From positions 1,452,501 to 1,516,500 of the forward strand of contig NC_013525.1 of assembly GCF_000025005.1 (NCBI RefSeq): a DNA stretch of 64,000 nucleotides, given 5' to 3'. A program made the position numbers and the translations under genes. Source of the DNA: Thermobaculum terrenum ATCC BAA-798. GTDB lineage: Bacteria; Chloroflexota; Chloroflexia; Thermobaculales; Thermobaculaceae. Under the pieces are notes generated by a model. That model did not search any database and was not told the origin of the DNA. It saw only the letters and a program-made list of their open reading frames with translations. Shown in pieces: positions 1-9,055 of this stretch (its first letter is position 1; every line of letters begins with the position of its first letter).

Positions 1-2
1 CA

Positions 3-551
3 AAGGGTGTGGGGATACTGTACATACGTAGCGGCATTCCACTTGAACCGCAAATGCAGGGAGGCGGCCAGGAGAGCGGCAGGAGATCAGGTACTGAGAA
101 TGTGCCCTACATAGTGGGTATAGCAGAGGCGCTCAGGCTGGCACAGGAGAACCTGGAAGCTCACAATGAACATTGTATCTCACTAAGAGAGAAGCTATTT
201 GAAGGGATACTATCGGAGCTACCAGACACGCGAGTAAATGGGCATCGCACTCAAAGGTTACCCAACAACGCACATGTGGCCTTCAGGGGCATCGAAGCAC
301 AGTCCATACTCATGGGACTTGATCTAAAGGGTATATGTGCTTCCAGTGGTTCCGCTTGCCATTCAGCATCCATAGAGCCTAGCCACGTACTCAAGGCAAT
401 AGGCGTTCCAAGCGAATACATCTACGGTAGCGTGAGGCTCACGGTAGGGATAGATAACTCACAGGAAGATGTTAGCTACGTACTGGAAGTACTGCCTTCA
501 CTAGTCAGAAGGCTGCAGTCACTATCCCCGTTAGTTGAATCAGCTAGCTAA
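3..551 (+). CDS. Cysteine desulfurase, 3' part only (IscS/NifS family)
   Basis: This is the C-terminal half of a PLP-dependent class V enzyme that takes sulfur from L-cysteine for Fe-S cluster or tRNA thiolation. The reading frame is open to the left edge, so the gene begins outside the window; the GTG at 9 is internal. Visible family features are a GGGQESGRRSGTENV stretch typical of NifS/IscS, and the active-site loop SSGSACHSAS, whose cysteine (bases 357-359) carries the persulfide. The short loop is of the class I (IscS/NifS) type. The PLP lysine should lie a few residues upstream of the window edge. The gene runs convergently into rluD and their stops overlap by 12 bases. No iscU or mnmA partner is visible here, so the exact pathway cannot be told. 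Confidence 0.93.
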   Translation, partial: KGVGILYIRSGIPLEPQMQGGGQESGRRSGTENVPYIVGIAEALRLAQENLEAHNEHCISLREKLFEGILSELPDTRVNGHRTQRLPNNAHVAFRGIEAQSILMGLDLKGICASSGSACHSASIEPSHVLKAIGVPSEYIYGSVRLTVGIDNSQEDVSYVLEVLPSLVRRLQSLSPLVESAS

Positions 552-1481
552 TACAGTAACCTTCTCCAGGGATTGGCGCAGATCCTCAGGAAGAGGGCTG
601 TGCCATTCTTTGTACTCACCGTTTGGCATAACTACTCCTAGGCGCGAAGCATGCAAAAACTGCCTATTCAGACCTTCCAGTCTGCAGTTACCGTAGATAG
701 GATCCCCAGCTATTGGATGACCAATAGCCGCAAAATGTACCCTTATCTGATGCGTTCTGCCCGTTATGGGTCGAGCTATAGCAAGCGTGTATTTTCCCAA
801 TGACTGTATCGTAGAGTACTCAGTAACGGCTTCTTTGCCTCCGGCAATCACACTCATCTTAGTTCTGTCCCTAAGGTCTCTTCCTATAGGCGCTTCGATA
901 CGGCCCTCAGGAGGATCTAGAGCTCCACAACAAAGCAGAGTATATTCCTTGAATATCTTTCTAGCCTTCATCTGGCCCTGGAGGTAGTTTAGGGTATCCA
1001 GATCTCGTGCTACTATGATCAGGCCACTAGTATCTTTATCCAGCCTGTGTACTATACCTGGTCGATCGGTAGGTTGCTTTAGCAGATCAGGATATCTAGC
1101 TATTAGAGCATTTACCAGGGTGTTATCATAATGCCCAGGAGAAGGGTGGACCACCATGCCGGCGGGCTTGTCAATAACTATAATCTTGTCATCCTCATAG
1201 ACGACACGTAGGTCCACATAGGATGGGATCAATGCGACTTCCCCTTGTGGAACCCTGGGAATGGTCAGGATCAATATTCTATCCCCCTCTCTAAGTTTGT
1301 AAGAAGGCTTAGAGGGGTGATCATTCACCAGGATAGTACCTTGTTCGATAGCACGCTGAACTTGAGACCTTGAAACACTCTCAAGTTTATGAGCTAGCAG
1401 TGTATCGAGCCTTTCTCCGACATCTTCAGGACTAATGATAAGTAGGGCTTCAGCTCCGTCAGTTACTGGCTTCCCTCTCAT
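540..1481 (-). CDS. rluD: RluD-family 23S rRNA pseudouridine synthase
   Basis: A 313-residue RluA/RluD-type enzyme that isomerises uridines in RNA, probably in large-subunit rRNA. An N-terminal S4 RNA-binding domain (about residues 15-75) is followed by the catalytic domain. The hallmark HRLDKDTSG lies at 145-153 and its aspartate 148 is the expected catalytic residue. A second conserved stretch, GRTHQIRVH, follows about 90 residues later. The gene is last in a minus-strand operon after traR/dksA and lspA; its start overlaps the end of lspA by 23 bases, suggesting translational coupling. The lspA-rluD pair is common in Firmicutes and relatives. The precise target uridine (RluC, RluD or YlyB type) cannot be decided from sequence alone. 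Confidence 0.93.
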   Translation of the reverse strand: MRGKPVTDGAEALLIISPEDVGERLDTLLAHKLESVSRSQVQRAIEQGTILVNDHPSKPSYKLREGDRILILTIPRVPQGEVALIPSYVDLRVVYEDDKIIVIDKPAGMVVHPSPGHYDNTLVNALIARYPDLLKQPTDRPGIVHRLDKDTSGLIIVARDLDTLNYLQGQMKARKIFKEYTLLCCGALDPPEGRIEAPIGRDLRDRTKMSVIAGGKEAVTEYSTIQSLGKYTLAIARPITGRTHQIRVHFAAIGHPIAGDPIYGNCRLEGLNRQFLHASRLGVVMPNGEYKEWHSPLPEDLRQSLEKVTVLAS

Positions 1482-1995
1482 AAGTCTTTACTTCCGACTG
1501 CTTCTCACCTCCACTATGCAGGATTAAGTAGGCCAATAGCAGAACCACTCCTATGGTAATACTTGCATCACTTACGTTAAACACAAAGGGCCAGATCCGT
1601 ACATCTATGAAGTCAACGACATGCCCATATCTTATTCTGTCAGTAAGGTTGCCTATGGCTCCACCTAGTTCCATCCCAAGAGCCAGCCGCACTAGCCAAG
1701 GAGCGTATGCTATCCTTCTTGAGGACAGCAATATGATTACGGCTACCAGCACAGCAGCAATAGCAAATATCAAGGATGCTTCCCGAAACATTCCGAAAGC
1801 TGCGCCGGTATTATGGACAAGTCTTATCCACAAGATATCGTCTAGTACTTTCCTATAGGCCCCTTCTTCCTTGCCCAGAAGTCGGAGCACGTAAGCCTTG
1901 GATGTCTGATCTACAAATAGTATTAGAGCTGCCGTCATGTAAGTCAGCAGTAGTCTTCTGATAATGAATGATTTCTCCTCTTGCGCAGATCTCAA
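1459..1995 (-). CDS. lspA: Lipoprotein signal peptidase (signal peptidase II)
   Basis: A 178-residue integral membrane aspartyl protease that removes signal peptides from diacylglyceryl-modified prolipoproteins. Four hydrophobic segments are visible. Conserved motifs are HNTGAAFG at 61-68, GNLTDR with catalytic Asp119, and FNVSDAS with catalytic Asp143. The only good upstream start is TTG at 1995, six bases after the traR/dksA stop; an internal ATG about 20 codons in would remove part of the first membrane helix, so TTG is preferred. The gene lies between traR and rluD in one operon. Its presence implies the organism makes lipoproteins. Confidence 0.94.
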   Translation of the reverse strand: MRSAQEEKSFIIRRLLLTYMTAALILFVDQTSKAYVLRLLGKEEGAYRKVLDDILWIRLVHNTGAAFGMFREASLIFAIAAVLVAVIILLSSRRIAYAPWLVRLALGMELGGAIGNLTDRIRYGHVVDFIDVRIWPFVFNVSDASITIGVVLLLAYLILHSGGEKQSEVKTYEREASN

Positions 1996-2001
1996 TTTAC
2001 A

Positions 2002-2382
2002 TTACCTATGAACACGATCATATTTTTCCTGGTCAGCAACACATCTTACAGCGTAAGGCCTTGCCATAAGCCTCTCAATGGGTATCTCCTGACCACAATC
2101 TATACATATACCGTATGTGCCCTCATCCATGCGCTTCAAGGCTGCTTCTATCTCGTTCAAAACAGATCTAAGGTTTCTTTGGAGAGCTATTTCTTTTTCC
2201 TGCTCGAAGGTATCAGTACCTTCATCGGCCATGTGGTTGCCGTAGCTGCTATCTTCATCTCTAACAGACTCTCCCCATTGAGATGCATCCGATTGCAGAT
2301 CTCTCAACTCTGAAACTAGTCTAGCACGTTCATCCTCCAATCGCTTTCTTAGTTCGGATATCTGTTGGTCTCTAATGGCCAT
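2002..2382 (-). CDS. TraR/DksA-type zinc-finger family protein
   Basis: A 126-residue protein with an N-terminal helical coiled-coil region (about residues 5-85) and a C-terminal DksA/TraR finger. The finger begins CIDCGQEIPIERL and continues to a single CVAD, so only three of the usual four zinc cysteines are present and Asp replaces the fourth. Family members bind RNA polymerase through the secondary channel and modulate initiation; shorter ones such as YteA-like proteins are less well understood. It is the first gene of the traR-lspA-rluD operon, preceded by an AGGAG at 2394-2398 and an extended -10 promoter at 2440-2448. Which promoters it affects is not known. Confidence 0.85.
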   Translation of the reverse strand: MAIRDQQISELRKRLEDERARLVSELRDLQSDASQWGESVRDEDSSYGNHMADEGTDTFEQEKEIALQRNLRSVLNEIEAALKRMDEGTYGICIDCGQEIPIERLMARPYAVRCVADQEKYDRVHR

Positions 2383-2435
2383 GTTTGCTATAACTCCTTT
2401 CTCAGAAGTCCAGGTAATCTAAATAGTATTGGTTC

Positions 2436-2451
2436 GTGGATTATATCACAG
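2436..2451. repeat. 16-bp exact repeat also found at 51650-51665
   Basis: GTGGATTATATCACAG occurs here and again at 51650-51665. In both places it lies upstream of a minus-strand gene (traR here, selB there) and, read on the minus strand, contains the extended -10 element TGATATAAT. It is best read as a shared promoter core rather than a mobile repeat. Confidence 0.7.
2440..2448 (-). promoter_or_regulatory. Extended -10 promoter of the traR-lspA-rluD operon
   Basis: On the minus strand the sequence reads TGATATAAT, a full TGn-TATAAT extended -10. No convincing -35 is present at the usual distance. The predicted start is near 2433, giving a leader of about 50 bases that contains the AGGAG before the traR start at 2382. 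Confidence 0.65.
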
Positions 2452-2484
2452 CATATGTCGATCTCATTTGACGTTGCTCTGCCT

Positions 2485-2490
2485 TATAAT
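2485..2490 (+). promoter_or_regulatory. Candidate -10 element of murG, close to the start codon
   Basis: TATAAT ends ten bases before the murG ATG at 2500. Transcription starting about seven bases downstream would leave almost no leader. A TTGACG at 2468-2473 is too close (11-base spacer) to be its -35. No Shine-Dalgarno sequence precedes the ATG, which fits a leaderless message. Confidence 0.5.
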
Positions 2491-2499
2491 TCACTTGCT

Positions 2500-3648
2500 A
2501 TGAAGAGGAGACTAAGGCTTGCTATTACAGGCGGAGGCACGGGCGGACATCTAAGTCCGGCAGTGGCTGTCATAGACGAGATCAGAGCCAGAGAAGATCT
2601 GGAGGCGGAGATTCTGTACCTGGGCAGTAAGAACGGTATAGAATCCACTGTCATCCCACTAATGGGGATTGAATACAAACAAATACCTACTGGCAAGCTC
2701 AGGCGATATCTATCGTTACAGAATTTTTTAGACATATTTCGTGTAATAGTCGGTATCTTAAAGTCGCTCATACACCTTAGTAGTTTCAAGCCAGAAGTCT
2801 TATTTGCTACCGGTGGTTACGTATCGGTGCCTTCAGTCGTAGCGGCAAGTCTGCTGAAGATACCGGTAGTCATCCATGAGCAGACTGGCAGTCTGGGATT
2901 AGCCAACCGAATATGTGCACGCTTTGCCGATGTGATAGCAATTTCCATTCCAGATACCGCTAATTTGCCACATCACAAGAAGACTGTCCTTACGGGTAAT
3001 CCAGTCAGGAAGAACGTTCTCAGCGGCAGCAAGCAGAACGCAGCAAGGAGATTTGGATTCGACCTATCACTACCAACCATCTACATTACGGGCGGCGCCC
3101 AAGGATCTCACAAGATAAATACCATTGTCGGGGAAGCTCTGCCACAACTTTTGTCGATGGCGCAGGTAATTCATCAGACTGGCGACTCCGAACACGGTAA
3201 ACAAGACTACGAACACCTAACCAGAATCGCACTATCGCTCCCACAACAGCTACAACAGAGATACATTCTATTTAGATATATAGGTAATGAAATAGGTGAT
3301 ATATATGCCATCAGCGATCTGGTAGTTGGCAGGGCAGGAGCAGGCACGGTAAACGAGCTTACAGTTCTGGGCAAGCCGTCTGTACTCATACCTTTGCCGC
3401 ACTCCGCAGGGGACGAGCAAAGAGCAAACGCTGAGAGGCTAGCTCAAGTGGGAGTTGCAGTAGTCATAGAGGAAGCAGAGCTATCATCTAACATACTAGT
3501 AGACACCATTAGAGAGCTTGTTTCTACACCTGATAAGCTGAGGCACATGTCAGAAGCTGCATCACAAATAGCTCTAGAGAGAGCTGAACATAAGCTAGTA
3601 GATCTTATCCTGCAGGTTGTAGAGAGCAAGAACACAAACTCTAGGTAA
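2500..3648 (+). CDS. murG: UDP-GlcNAc:lipid-II-precursor N-acetylglucosaminyltransferase MurG
   Basis: A 382-residue GT28-family glycosyltransferase that adds GlcNAc to lipid I to form lipid II on the inner face of the membrane. The glycine-rich N-terminal loop GGGTGGHLSPA begins at residue 11, and the C-terminal half contains ITGGAQGSHKIN and the UDP-binding RAGAGTVNEL region. I start the gene at ATG 2500, where the protein begins MKRRLRLAITGGG, as in homologues; a frame open further upstream (to 2365) adds an unlikely extension. A TATAAT lies at 2485-2490, only nine bases before this ATG, so the message may be leaderless. The gene stands alone among convergent or divergent neighbours and is not in a dcw cluster here. 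Confidence 0.93.
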   Translation: MKRRLRLAITGGGTGGHLSPAVAVIDEIRAREDLEAEILYLGSKNGIESTVIPLMGIEYKQIPTGKLRRYLSLQNFLDIFRVIVGILKSLIHLSSFKPEVLFATGGYVSVPSVVAASLLKIPVVIHEQTGSLGLANRICARFADVIAISIPDTANLPHHKKTVLTGNPVRKNVLSGSKQNAARRFGFDLSLPTIYITGGAQGSHKINTIVGEALPQLLSMAQVIHQTGDSEHGKQDYEHLTRIALSLPQQLQQRYILFRYIGNEIGDIYAISDLVVGRAGAGTVNELTVLGKPSVLIPLPHSAGDEQRANAERLAQVGVAVVIEEAELSSNILVDTIRELVSTPDKLRHMSEAASQIALERAEHKLVDLILQVVESKNTNSR

Positions 3649-3666
3649 GGCTAGTCTTTAGGTAGG

Positions 3667-5049
3667 CTAGTCTTTGCCAGCCGGTGGATATAGAGACTTA
3701 CCAATAGCCTCAGCAAGGGTCTTGGCTTGGACGATTTGAATACTGTTTATCTTTTGAGCGTTCTTCTTGACGGGTGCGCAAACTGCTCTCTTGAATCCAA
3801 GGCTAGCAGCCTCGGATATCCTTCGATCTATATTAGGGACGCTGCGTAGCTCGCCCGATAACCCTACCTCCCCAACAAATATAGTATCCTCACGCACTGG
3901 TCTGTTGAGTGCACTCGAAGCTATAGCTACAGCAACAGCTAGATCGGATGAGGGTTCATCGAGCCTGAGACCCCCAACCACGTTCACATATATATCTTGA
4001 TCAGCAAGCTTGAGCCCTACTCTTTTGGTGAGCACTGCAATGAGAAGCAGAAGTCTGTTGTAGTCAAGTCCGTTACTGGTCCTTCTAGGTATACCAGTAG
4101 GATTATGTATAGCTAGCGCTTGCAATTCAACTAACAATGGACGGCTACCCTCGAGCAGCACAGCTATAGAAGACCCTACTGTGTCCTCAGGCCTTTCTGA
4201 TAAGAATACCTCCGAAGGATTGGGAACATCTATCAGTCCCTCTTGGGTCATCTCAAAGACCCCCACTTCATTGGTCGATCCATAGCGGTTCTTGGCCGCA
4301 CGAAGTAATCTGTACTGGTGGGCTCTGTCACCCTCGAGGTACAGGACCGTATCAACTATATGCTCGAGAACTTTGGGTCCTGCAATGGCACCCTCCTTGG
4401 TGACATGCCCCACAATAAACATGGGAATGTTCCTAGATTTAGCTGTCAGCATAAGAGCCATAGTACAGTCCCTTACCTGACTTACGCTACCTGCGGCGGA
4501 TTCAATATTCTCTGAGTATATAGTCTGAATAGAGTCTATGATAACTAGGCTTGGGGACTGTTCCTCGATAAGGTTCAATATGGCCTCCAGGCTCGTCTCA
4601 GAAACAGCCCAAAGATTATCTGGTATACGCCCTAGACGAGATGCTCGAAGTCTTATTTGCTCTATAGACTCTTCTCCAGAGACATATAAGACAGTGGACA
4701 GCTGATCGCATAGCAGACAACATAGTTGCAACAATAGGGTACTCTTACCCACTCCTGGATCTCCACCTATCAATACCAGCGATCCGGATACTATGCCCCC
4801 ACCAAGCACCCTGTTAACTTCAGGCATAGGCACATGTATTCTATGTATATCATCTGCTGATACGTCCTTAAGCCTTCTAGGACGCGAAGTAACGTTAGTC
4901 GATATCCCACTAGTAGTTGGTGCAGGCTGTTCTACTGTTTCCACATAGGTATTCCACTGCCCGCACTCAGGACACCTACCTTGCCACTTGGGGGAAACAT
5001 TACCACAACTGTTACAAACATAAACGGTTCTAGATCTAGTCTTAGACAT
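3667..5049 (-). CDS. radA: DNA repair protein RadA (Sms)
   Basis: A 460-residue RecA-like ATPase that promotes branch migration during homologous recombination. In order it has a C4 zinc finger (Cys 12, 15, 26, 29), a RecA-type core with Walker A GGDPGVGKST near 95-104, the RadA signature KNRYGS, and a C-terminal Lon-protease-like domain. Length and order match the family. It starts with ATG behind a weak AGGA. It lies downstream of clpC on the same strand, as in many Firmicutes, but a strong hairpin at 5079-5103 separates them, so it is probably transcribed at least partly on its own. Its end faces the end of murG. Confidence 0.95.
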   Translation of the reverse strand: MSKTRSRTVYVCNSCGNVSPKWQGRCPECGQWNTYVETVEQPAPTTSGISTNVTSRPRRLKDVSADDIHRIHVPMPEVNRVLGGGIVSGSLVLIGGDPGVGKSTLLLQLCCLLCDQLSTVLYVSGEESIEQIRLRASRLGRIPDNLWAVSETSLEAILNLIEEQSPSLVIIDSIQTIYSENIESAAGSVSQVRDCTMALMLTAKSRNIPMFIVGHVTKEGAIAGPKVLEHIVDTVLYLEGDRAHQYRLLRAAKNRYGSTNEVGVFEMTQEGLIDVPNPSEVFLSERPEDTVGSSIAVLLEGSRPLLVELQALAIHNPTGIPRRTSNGLDYNRLLLLIAVLTKRVGLKLADQDIYVNVVGGLRLDEPSSDLAVAVAIASSALNRPVREDTIFVGEVGLSGELRSVPNIDRRISEAASLGFKRAVCAPVKKNAQKINSIQIVQAKTLAEAIGKSLYPPAGKD

Positions 5050-5078
5050 ATGTTCCTACTCACTTCTCCATAAAATAT

Positions 5079-5103
5079 GGAATCGGGGTTTTACCCCGAT
5101 TCC
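5079..5103 (-). terminator. Hairpin terminator after clpC
   Basis: A perfect 10-bp inverted repeat, GGAATCGGGG and CCCCGATTCC, with a 5-base loop. On the minus strand it follows the clpC stop by about 40 bases and is followed by an ATATTTTAT tract, so it fits an intrinsic terminator between clpC and radA. Confidence 0.8.
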
Positions 5104-5142
5104 AGATAGATTACAGATAGCATCTATTTGTGAGAACTCGAG

Positions 5143-7605
5143 CTATGCGGTTACAAGCTCCTCTTCAAGATGCAGCACTATCTCGTCGTCGTGAGCATCA
5201 ACCACTACTGTAGATCCTGGCTGGAACTTACCCTCAAGGACACCCTCAGCCAGTTTGTCTTCAACCTCTGTCTGTATCAACCTCCTCAGTGGTCGAGCAC
5301 CATAAGTTTGGTCGTAGCCTCTTCTGGCCAGCGTGTTTAGAGCTTCCTCGGTCAGCTTCAGCTGAATCTGCTGTTCAGCCAGGCGTTCCCTCACGCGATC
5401 AATCTGTATGTCTACTATCTTGCGTATATGCTCAGGCGACAACGAGTGGAACACTACCACAGCATCGATTCTATTCAGGAACTCGGGCCTGAAGTGCTTC
5501 TTCAGCTCACTCAGAACCTTGTCCCTCATGTTCTCATAAGCCCTCTGTTGGGCCTTAGCCTCATCGGTACGGATCGTAAAGCCTACTGTCGTATCTCGGT
5601 TGATCATCTCCGCACCGATGTTGCTGGTCATGATTATGATTGTGTTACGGAAGTTTACCCTCCTACCCTTGGCATCCGTAAGGTGACCATCCTCCAGTAT
5701 CTGGAGCAGCATATTGAATGCCTCTGGGTGAGCCTTCTCTATTTCATCTAGAAGTATGACAGAGAAGCTCTTCCTGCGGACAGCCTCTGTCAGCTGGCCA
5801 CCCTCTTCATATCCAACGTATCCTGGAGGAGCTCCAACCAATCTCGCTACCGCATGCCGCTCCATGAACTCTGACATATCAATCTTGATAAGAGCGTCTT
5901 CGCTACCAAACATGAACTCGGCAAGCGTCTTAGCGAGCTCAGTCTTACCAACTCCAGTAGGGCCAAGGAATATGAAAGAACCTACTGGCCGCCTTGGGTC
6001 TTTCATACCTGTCCTGGCTCGACGCACGGCCCGAGCCACAGTAGTGATAGCCTCATCCTGGCCCACGATGCGCTTGTGGAGCTCTTCCTCCATCTTCAGG
6101 AGCCGCTCCGACTCTTCACCAGCTATCCTAGTTAGAGGAATGCCAGTCCACATGCTCACTACCTGGCTTATATCCTCTTCGGTTACATAAGGCTCCTCAG
6201 CTTGTTGTTCTTCCTGCCACTGCTGCTCAAGCATGCCTATTCTTTCCTGAAGTCTCTCTTCGCGGTCACGGAAAGCAGCAGCCATCTCATAGTTCTGAGC
6301 ATTGATAGCGGCTTCCTTCTCGTCCTGTATCGCCTTCAGATGTCTGAGAGCATCCTTCAGGCTTGGAGGACTTGCAGCCCTGTGCATCCTTACTCGGCTG
6401 GCAGCCTCATCTACCAGGTCTATAGCCTTATCTGGCAAGAACCTATCGGATACATATCGGGCAGCAAGATAAGCAGCAGCCTTCAGAGCCTCATCGGTAA
6501 TCTTGAGCTTGTGGTGAGCCTCGTATCTGGGTCTTACACCCTTGAGGATCTCGATAGTCTCCTCAACAGTTGGCTCTTCGACCATGACGGGTTGGAATCG
6601 CCTCTCAAGCGCAGCATCTCTCTCTATATACTTGCGATATTCATCCAGAGTGGTAGCACCTATAACCTGGATCTCACCCCTGGAAAGTGCTGGCTTGAGG
6701 ATATTGGCTGCATCTACAGCACCTTCAGCAGCACCAGCTCCCACTAGTGTATGGAGCTCATCTATGAACAGGATAGCTCCAGACTCCTTGATTTCAGCCA
6801 TAATCTTCTTGAGGCGCTCCTCGAATTCGCCCCTGTATTTAGTCCCTGCCACAAGAGCTCCCATATCTAATGAGAGCACTCTCTTGTTGAGCAAGGTGTC
6901 CGGCACATCGCAATTGACTATTCGCTGAGCCAGCCCCTCTACTATGGCTGTCTTACCAACCCCAGGCTCACCTATCAACGCGGGGTTGTTCTTAGTTCTC
7001 CTCGACAGGATCTGCATGACACGCTCGATCTCTTTCTCGCGACCCACTATTGGATCGAGCTTATCATTCCTTGCAAGCTCAGTCAGGTCAGTGCCTAGAG
7101 CATCTATGTAGGGTGTCTTTGTAGCAGCTTTACCCTGCTGCGAGTAGGCACTGCTCTGATTTATAACCTGCAGCACCTGAGCCCTTACCTTCTCAAGGTT
7201 CACGCCCAGGCTCTCGAGAACCCCAGCTGCTATGCCCTCACCTTCTCGCACTAGGCCAAGCAGGAGGTGTTCGGTACCTATGTAATGATGATTCTGCCTT
7301 TTGGCCTCATCAAAGGCGAGCTCTATTACCCTTCTGGCACGAGGAGTCAACCCAATTTCACCCTGAGGCGGTCGCTCACCCCTGCCTATGATAAACTCTA
7401 CAGCAGCTCTTACCTTTTGGAGCTGGACTCCCATGCTCGCAAGCACGCGCGCAGCTACACCATCACCCTCACGCACCAGACCTAGAAGTATATGCTCGGT
7501 GCCAATATAGTTATGATTAAAGCGCGCTGCTTCCTCATGGGCCAAGCTCAGAACCTTACGTGCCCTCTCAGTAAATCGATCGAAGCGTTCGCCTCTATCA
7601 CTCAT
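5143..7605 (-). CDS. clpC: ATP-dependent Clp protease ATPase subunit ClpC
   Basis: An 820-residue Hsp100 unfoldase that feeds substrates to ClpP. It has two N-terminal Clp_N repeats, each containing an [11 protein letters not shown]-like stretch (residues about 1-150), a first AAA+ domain with GEPGVGKT, a UVR-type middle coiled coil ([12 protein letters not shown] region), and a second AAA+ domain with GPTGVGKTE and the sensor region. The middle domain and length identify ClpC rather than ClpA or ClpB. ClpS, its likely adaptor, is encoded at 44884-45189. No ctsR, mcsA or mcsB genes are next to it, so the classic Firmicutes regulatory operon is absent. A GAGGGAG ribosome site lies before the ATG, and a sigma-70-like promoter lies at 7653-7681. 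Confidence 0.96.
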   Translation of the reverse strand: MSDRGERFDRFTERARKVLSLAHEEAARFNHNYIGTEHILLGLVREGDGVAARVLASMGVQLQKVRAAVEFIIGRGERPPQGEIGLTPRARRVIELAFDEAKRQNHHYIGTEHLLLGLVREGEGIAAGVLESLGVNLEKVRAQVLQVINQSSAYSQQGKAATKTPYIDALGTDLTELARNDKLDPIVGREKEIERVMQILSRRTKNNPALIGEPGVGKTAIVEGLAQRIVNCDVPDTLLNKRVLSLDMGALVAGTKYRGEFEERLKKIMAEIKESGAILFIDELHTLVGAGAAEGAVDAANILKPALSRGEIQVIGATTLDEYRKYIERDAALERRFQPVMVEEPTVEETIEILKGVRPRYEAHHKLKITDEALKAAAYLAARYVSDRFLPDKAIDLVDEAASRVRMHRAASPPSLKDALRHLKAIQDEKEAAINAQNYEMAAAFRDREERLQERIGMLEQQWQEEQQAEEPYVTEEDISQVVSMWTGIPLTRIAGEESERLLKMEEELHKRIVGQDEAITTVARAVRRARTGMKDPRRPVGSFIFLGPTGVGKTELAKTLAEFMFGSEDALIKIDMSEFMERHAVARLVGAPPGYVGYEEGGQLTEAVRRKSFSVILLDEIEKAHPEAFNMLLQILEDGHLTDAKGRRVNFRNTIIIMTSNIGAEMINRDTTVGFTIRTDEAKAQQRAYENMRDKVLSELKKHFRPEFLNRIDAVVVFHSLSPEHIRKIVDIQIDRVRERLAEQQIQLKLTEEALNTLARRGYDQTYGARPLRRLIQTEVEDKLAEGVLEGKFQPGSTVVVDAHDDEIVLHLEEELVTA

Positions 7606-7652
7606 CTTTCTAACTCCCTCTAGCGAACGAAGGGGACAAAACCCCTACCAAA

Positions 7653-7681
7653 AGTTTAGCAACGGTATGGACTAGGTGCAA
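7653..7681 (-). promoter_or_regulatory. Sigma-70-type promoter of clpC with a 5'-terminal hairpin
   Basis: On the minus strand TTGCAC and TAAACT are separated by 17 bases. The predicted start, near 7646, falls exactly at the first base of a small inverted repeat AGGGG/CCCCT (7631-7646), so the clpC message would begin with a 5-bp stem-loop. No CIRCE-like or CtsR-like operator was recognised. Confidence 0.65.
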
Positions 7682-7746
7682 CTAGTTTTACCACCATCAT
7701 ACACCTAGCACAACCCCTCTATGTAATTTCAACCGAAAAGAGACTT

Positions 7747-9042
7747 TTATTCTTCCCTTTCTCCTCCCTCCGCAGACTCCTCTTCCCCTTCGCCGGCAGC
7801 ATAGTCAGGCTCATCCAACTGTCGAACGCTCAAACCTATGCGACGCCTCTGCGTGTCCATTTTGATGACACGAAGCCTCAACTTGTCACCAACCTGTACT
7901 TTAGTATCTCCCAGCTCGGACATATGAACCAGGCCCTCTATGCCATCTTCTAACCTTACAAAAACTCCAAAGGGGGCTATCTGTGTCACCTCCCCTTCCA
8001 CAATCTGACCTACATCATATCTTTCCATTGCAGTGGCCCAGGGCTCTGGTTGCGTCCGCTTCATGCTCAGGGCTATTTTCTTGTGCTCGCGATCTATATT
8101 GAGCACCATGACATCAACCTCATCACCAGGCTTTAACACCTCGCTGGGATGGTTGATTCGCCCCCAAGATATCTCCGACAGGTGTATGAGCCCATCAGCG
8201 CCTCCTATATCTACAAAGGCACCGAAATCCGCAAGGCTAGTTACCCTACCCTTTACTATCTGTCCTTCACGTAGCTCCTCAATTAGTCGTTCTTTACTAG
8301 TTTCCTTTCTTTCCTGGGTGGCTATCCTCTCAGAGAGTATCAAGCGGTTACGCTTTCTGTTGACCTCTATTACTTTAGCTTGCAGTGTTCTGCCCACCAA
8401 GTTAGCAAGCTCAGACTGCCTATCAGCATCATTTGAACTGACAAGGAAGCTGATCTGAGAGGAAGGAATGAAGCCTCTTAGTCCGCCTAGATCTACGAGT
8501 AGTCCTCCCTTGTTATACCCCACAACCTTGCAATCGACGATCTCGCCGGTTTCAAGCTTCTGCTGAAGTTCACGCCACAAGCGCTCTGCTCTAGCCCTAT
8601 CTACAGATAGAACTATACGTCCCTCATTATCCTCACTGGCATTGAGCACGGAGACCACGATAGGCTGCCCCGGCTCAAGAGACTCCTTCTCTTCCTCGCT
8701 TAGCGTAGTCAACTCAGAGGCCGGAACTATACCTTCGCTCTTCCCACCCACATCCACTATCAGGTCGCCGTTATCGAACCCCATTACTACACCATCTACG
8801 ATCTCGTTTCGGTGCAGAGTCCGATAGTCCGCCTCCCCGCTAGCCAGAATATCCTCCATGGTGATATCTTCTTCTGGCTGGGAGTTTTGTTGCTCTCTTT
8901 GGGAGCGCGGATTGTTATCTTTGTCCTGTGAACCAGCGGATGGGTTACCCGAACCGCTGCCTTCTCTGTCTAACTCCTCGTTCTCTCCAGGAAAAGGATC
9001 GTTATAGTGTTGACCTGTGGTGCCCATGGATTCGTGTGTCAT
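7747..9042 (-). CDS. rpsA: S1 RNA-binding domain protein (ribosomal protein S1 homologue)
   Basis: A 431-residue protein with an acidic, disordered N-terminus (about 75 residues) and four S1 OB-fold repeats at roughly 77-150, 165-235, 255-325 and 340-410, with a short acidic tail. The third and fourth carry the typical VTSLADFGAFVDIGGADGLIH and similar cores. Four-repeat S1 proteins replace the six-repeat proteobacterial S1 in many other phyla, where they may help mRNA binding on the 30S subunit. The start follows GGGAG-ATAA. Its leader holds a consensus promoter and two competing hairpins (9056-9112), so control at the RNA level is likely. No cmk gene adjoins it. Confidence 0.9.
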   Translation of the reverse strand: MTHESMGTTGQHYNDPFPGENEELDREGSGSGNPSAGSQDKDNNPRSQREQQNSQPEEDITMEDILASGEADYRTLHRNEIVDGVVMGFDNGDLIVDVGGKSEGIVPASELTTLSEEEKESLEPGQPIVVSVLNASEDNEGRIVLSVDRARAERLWRELQQKLETGEIVDCKVVGYNKGGLLVDLGGLRGFIPSSQISFLVSSNDADRQSELANLVGRTLQAKVIEVNRKRNRLILSERIATQERKETSKERLIEELREGQIVKGRVTSLADFGAFVDIGGADGLIHLSEISWGRINHPSEVLKPGDEVDVMVLNIDREHKKIALSMKRTQPEPWATAMERYDVGQIVEGEVTQIAPFGVFVRLEDGIEGLVHMSELGDTKVQVGDKLRLRVIKMDTQRRRIGLSVRQLDEPDYAAGEGEEESAEGGEREE

Positions 9043-9055
9043 TTATCTCCCTTTT

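Noticed and set aside
766-987. Open frames inside rluD, clpC, carB and other genes on the opposite strand
   Set aside because: They lie antisense within genes with strong family matches, have no promoter or ribosome site and encode no recognisable domain.
2365-2499. N-terminal extension of murG
   Set aside because: The extension crosses the traR promoter region and MurG proteins begin about where ATG 2500 lies.
3648-3680. Short direct repeat AGGCTAGTCTTT between murG and radA
   Set aside because: Two 12-base copies in a convergent gap; too short and few to be a meaningful element.
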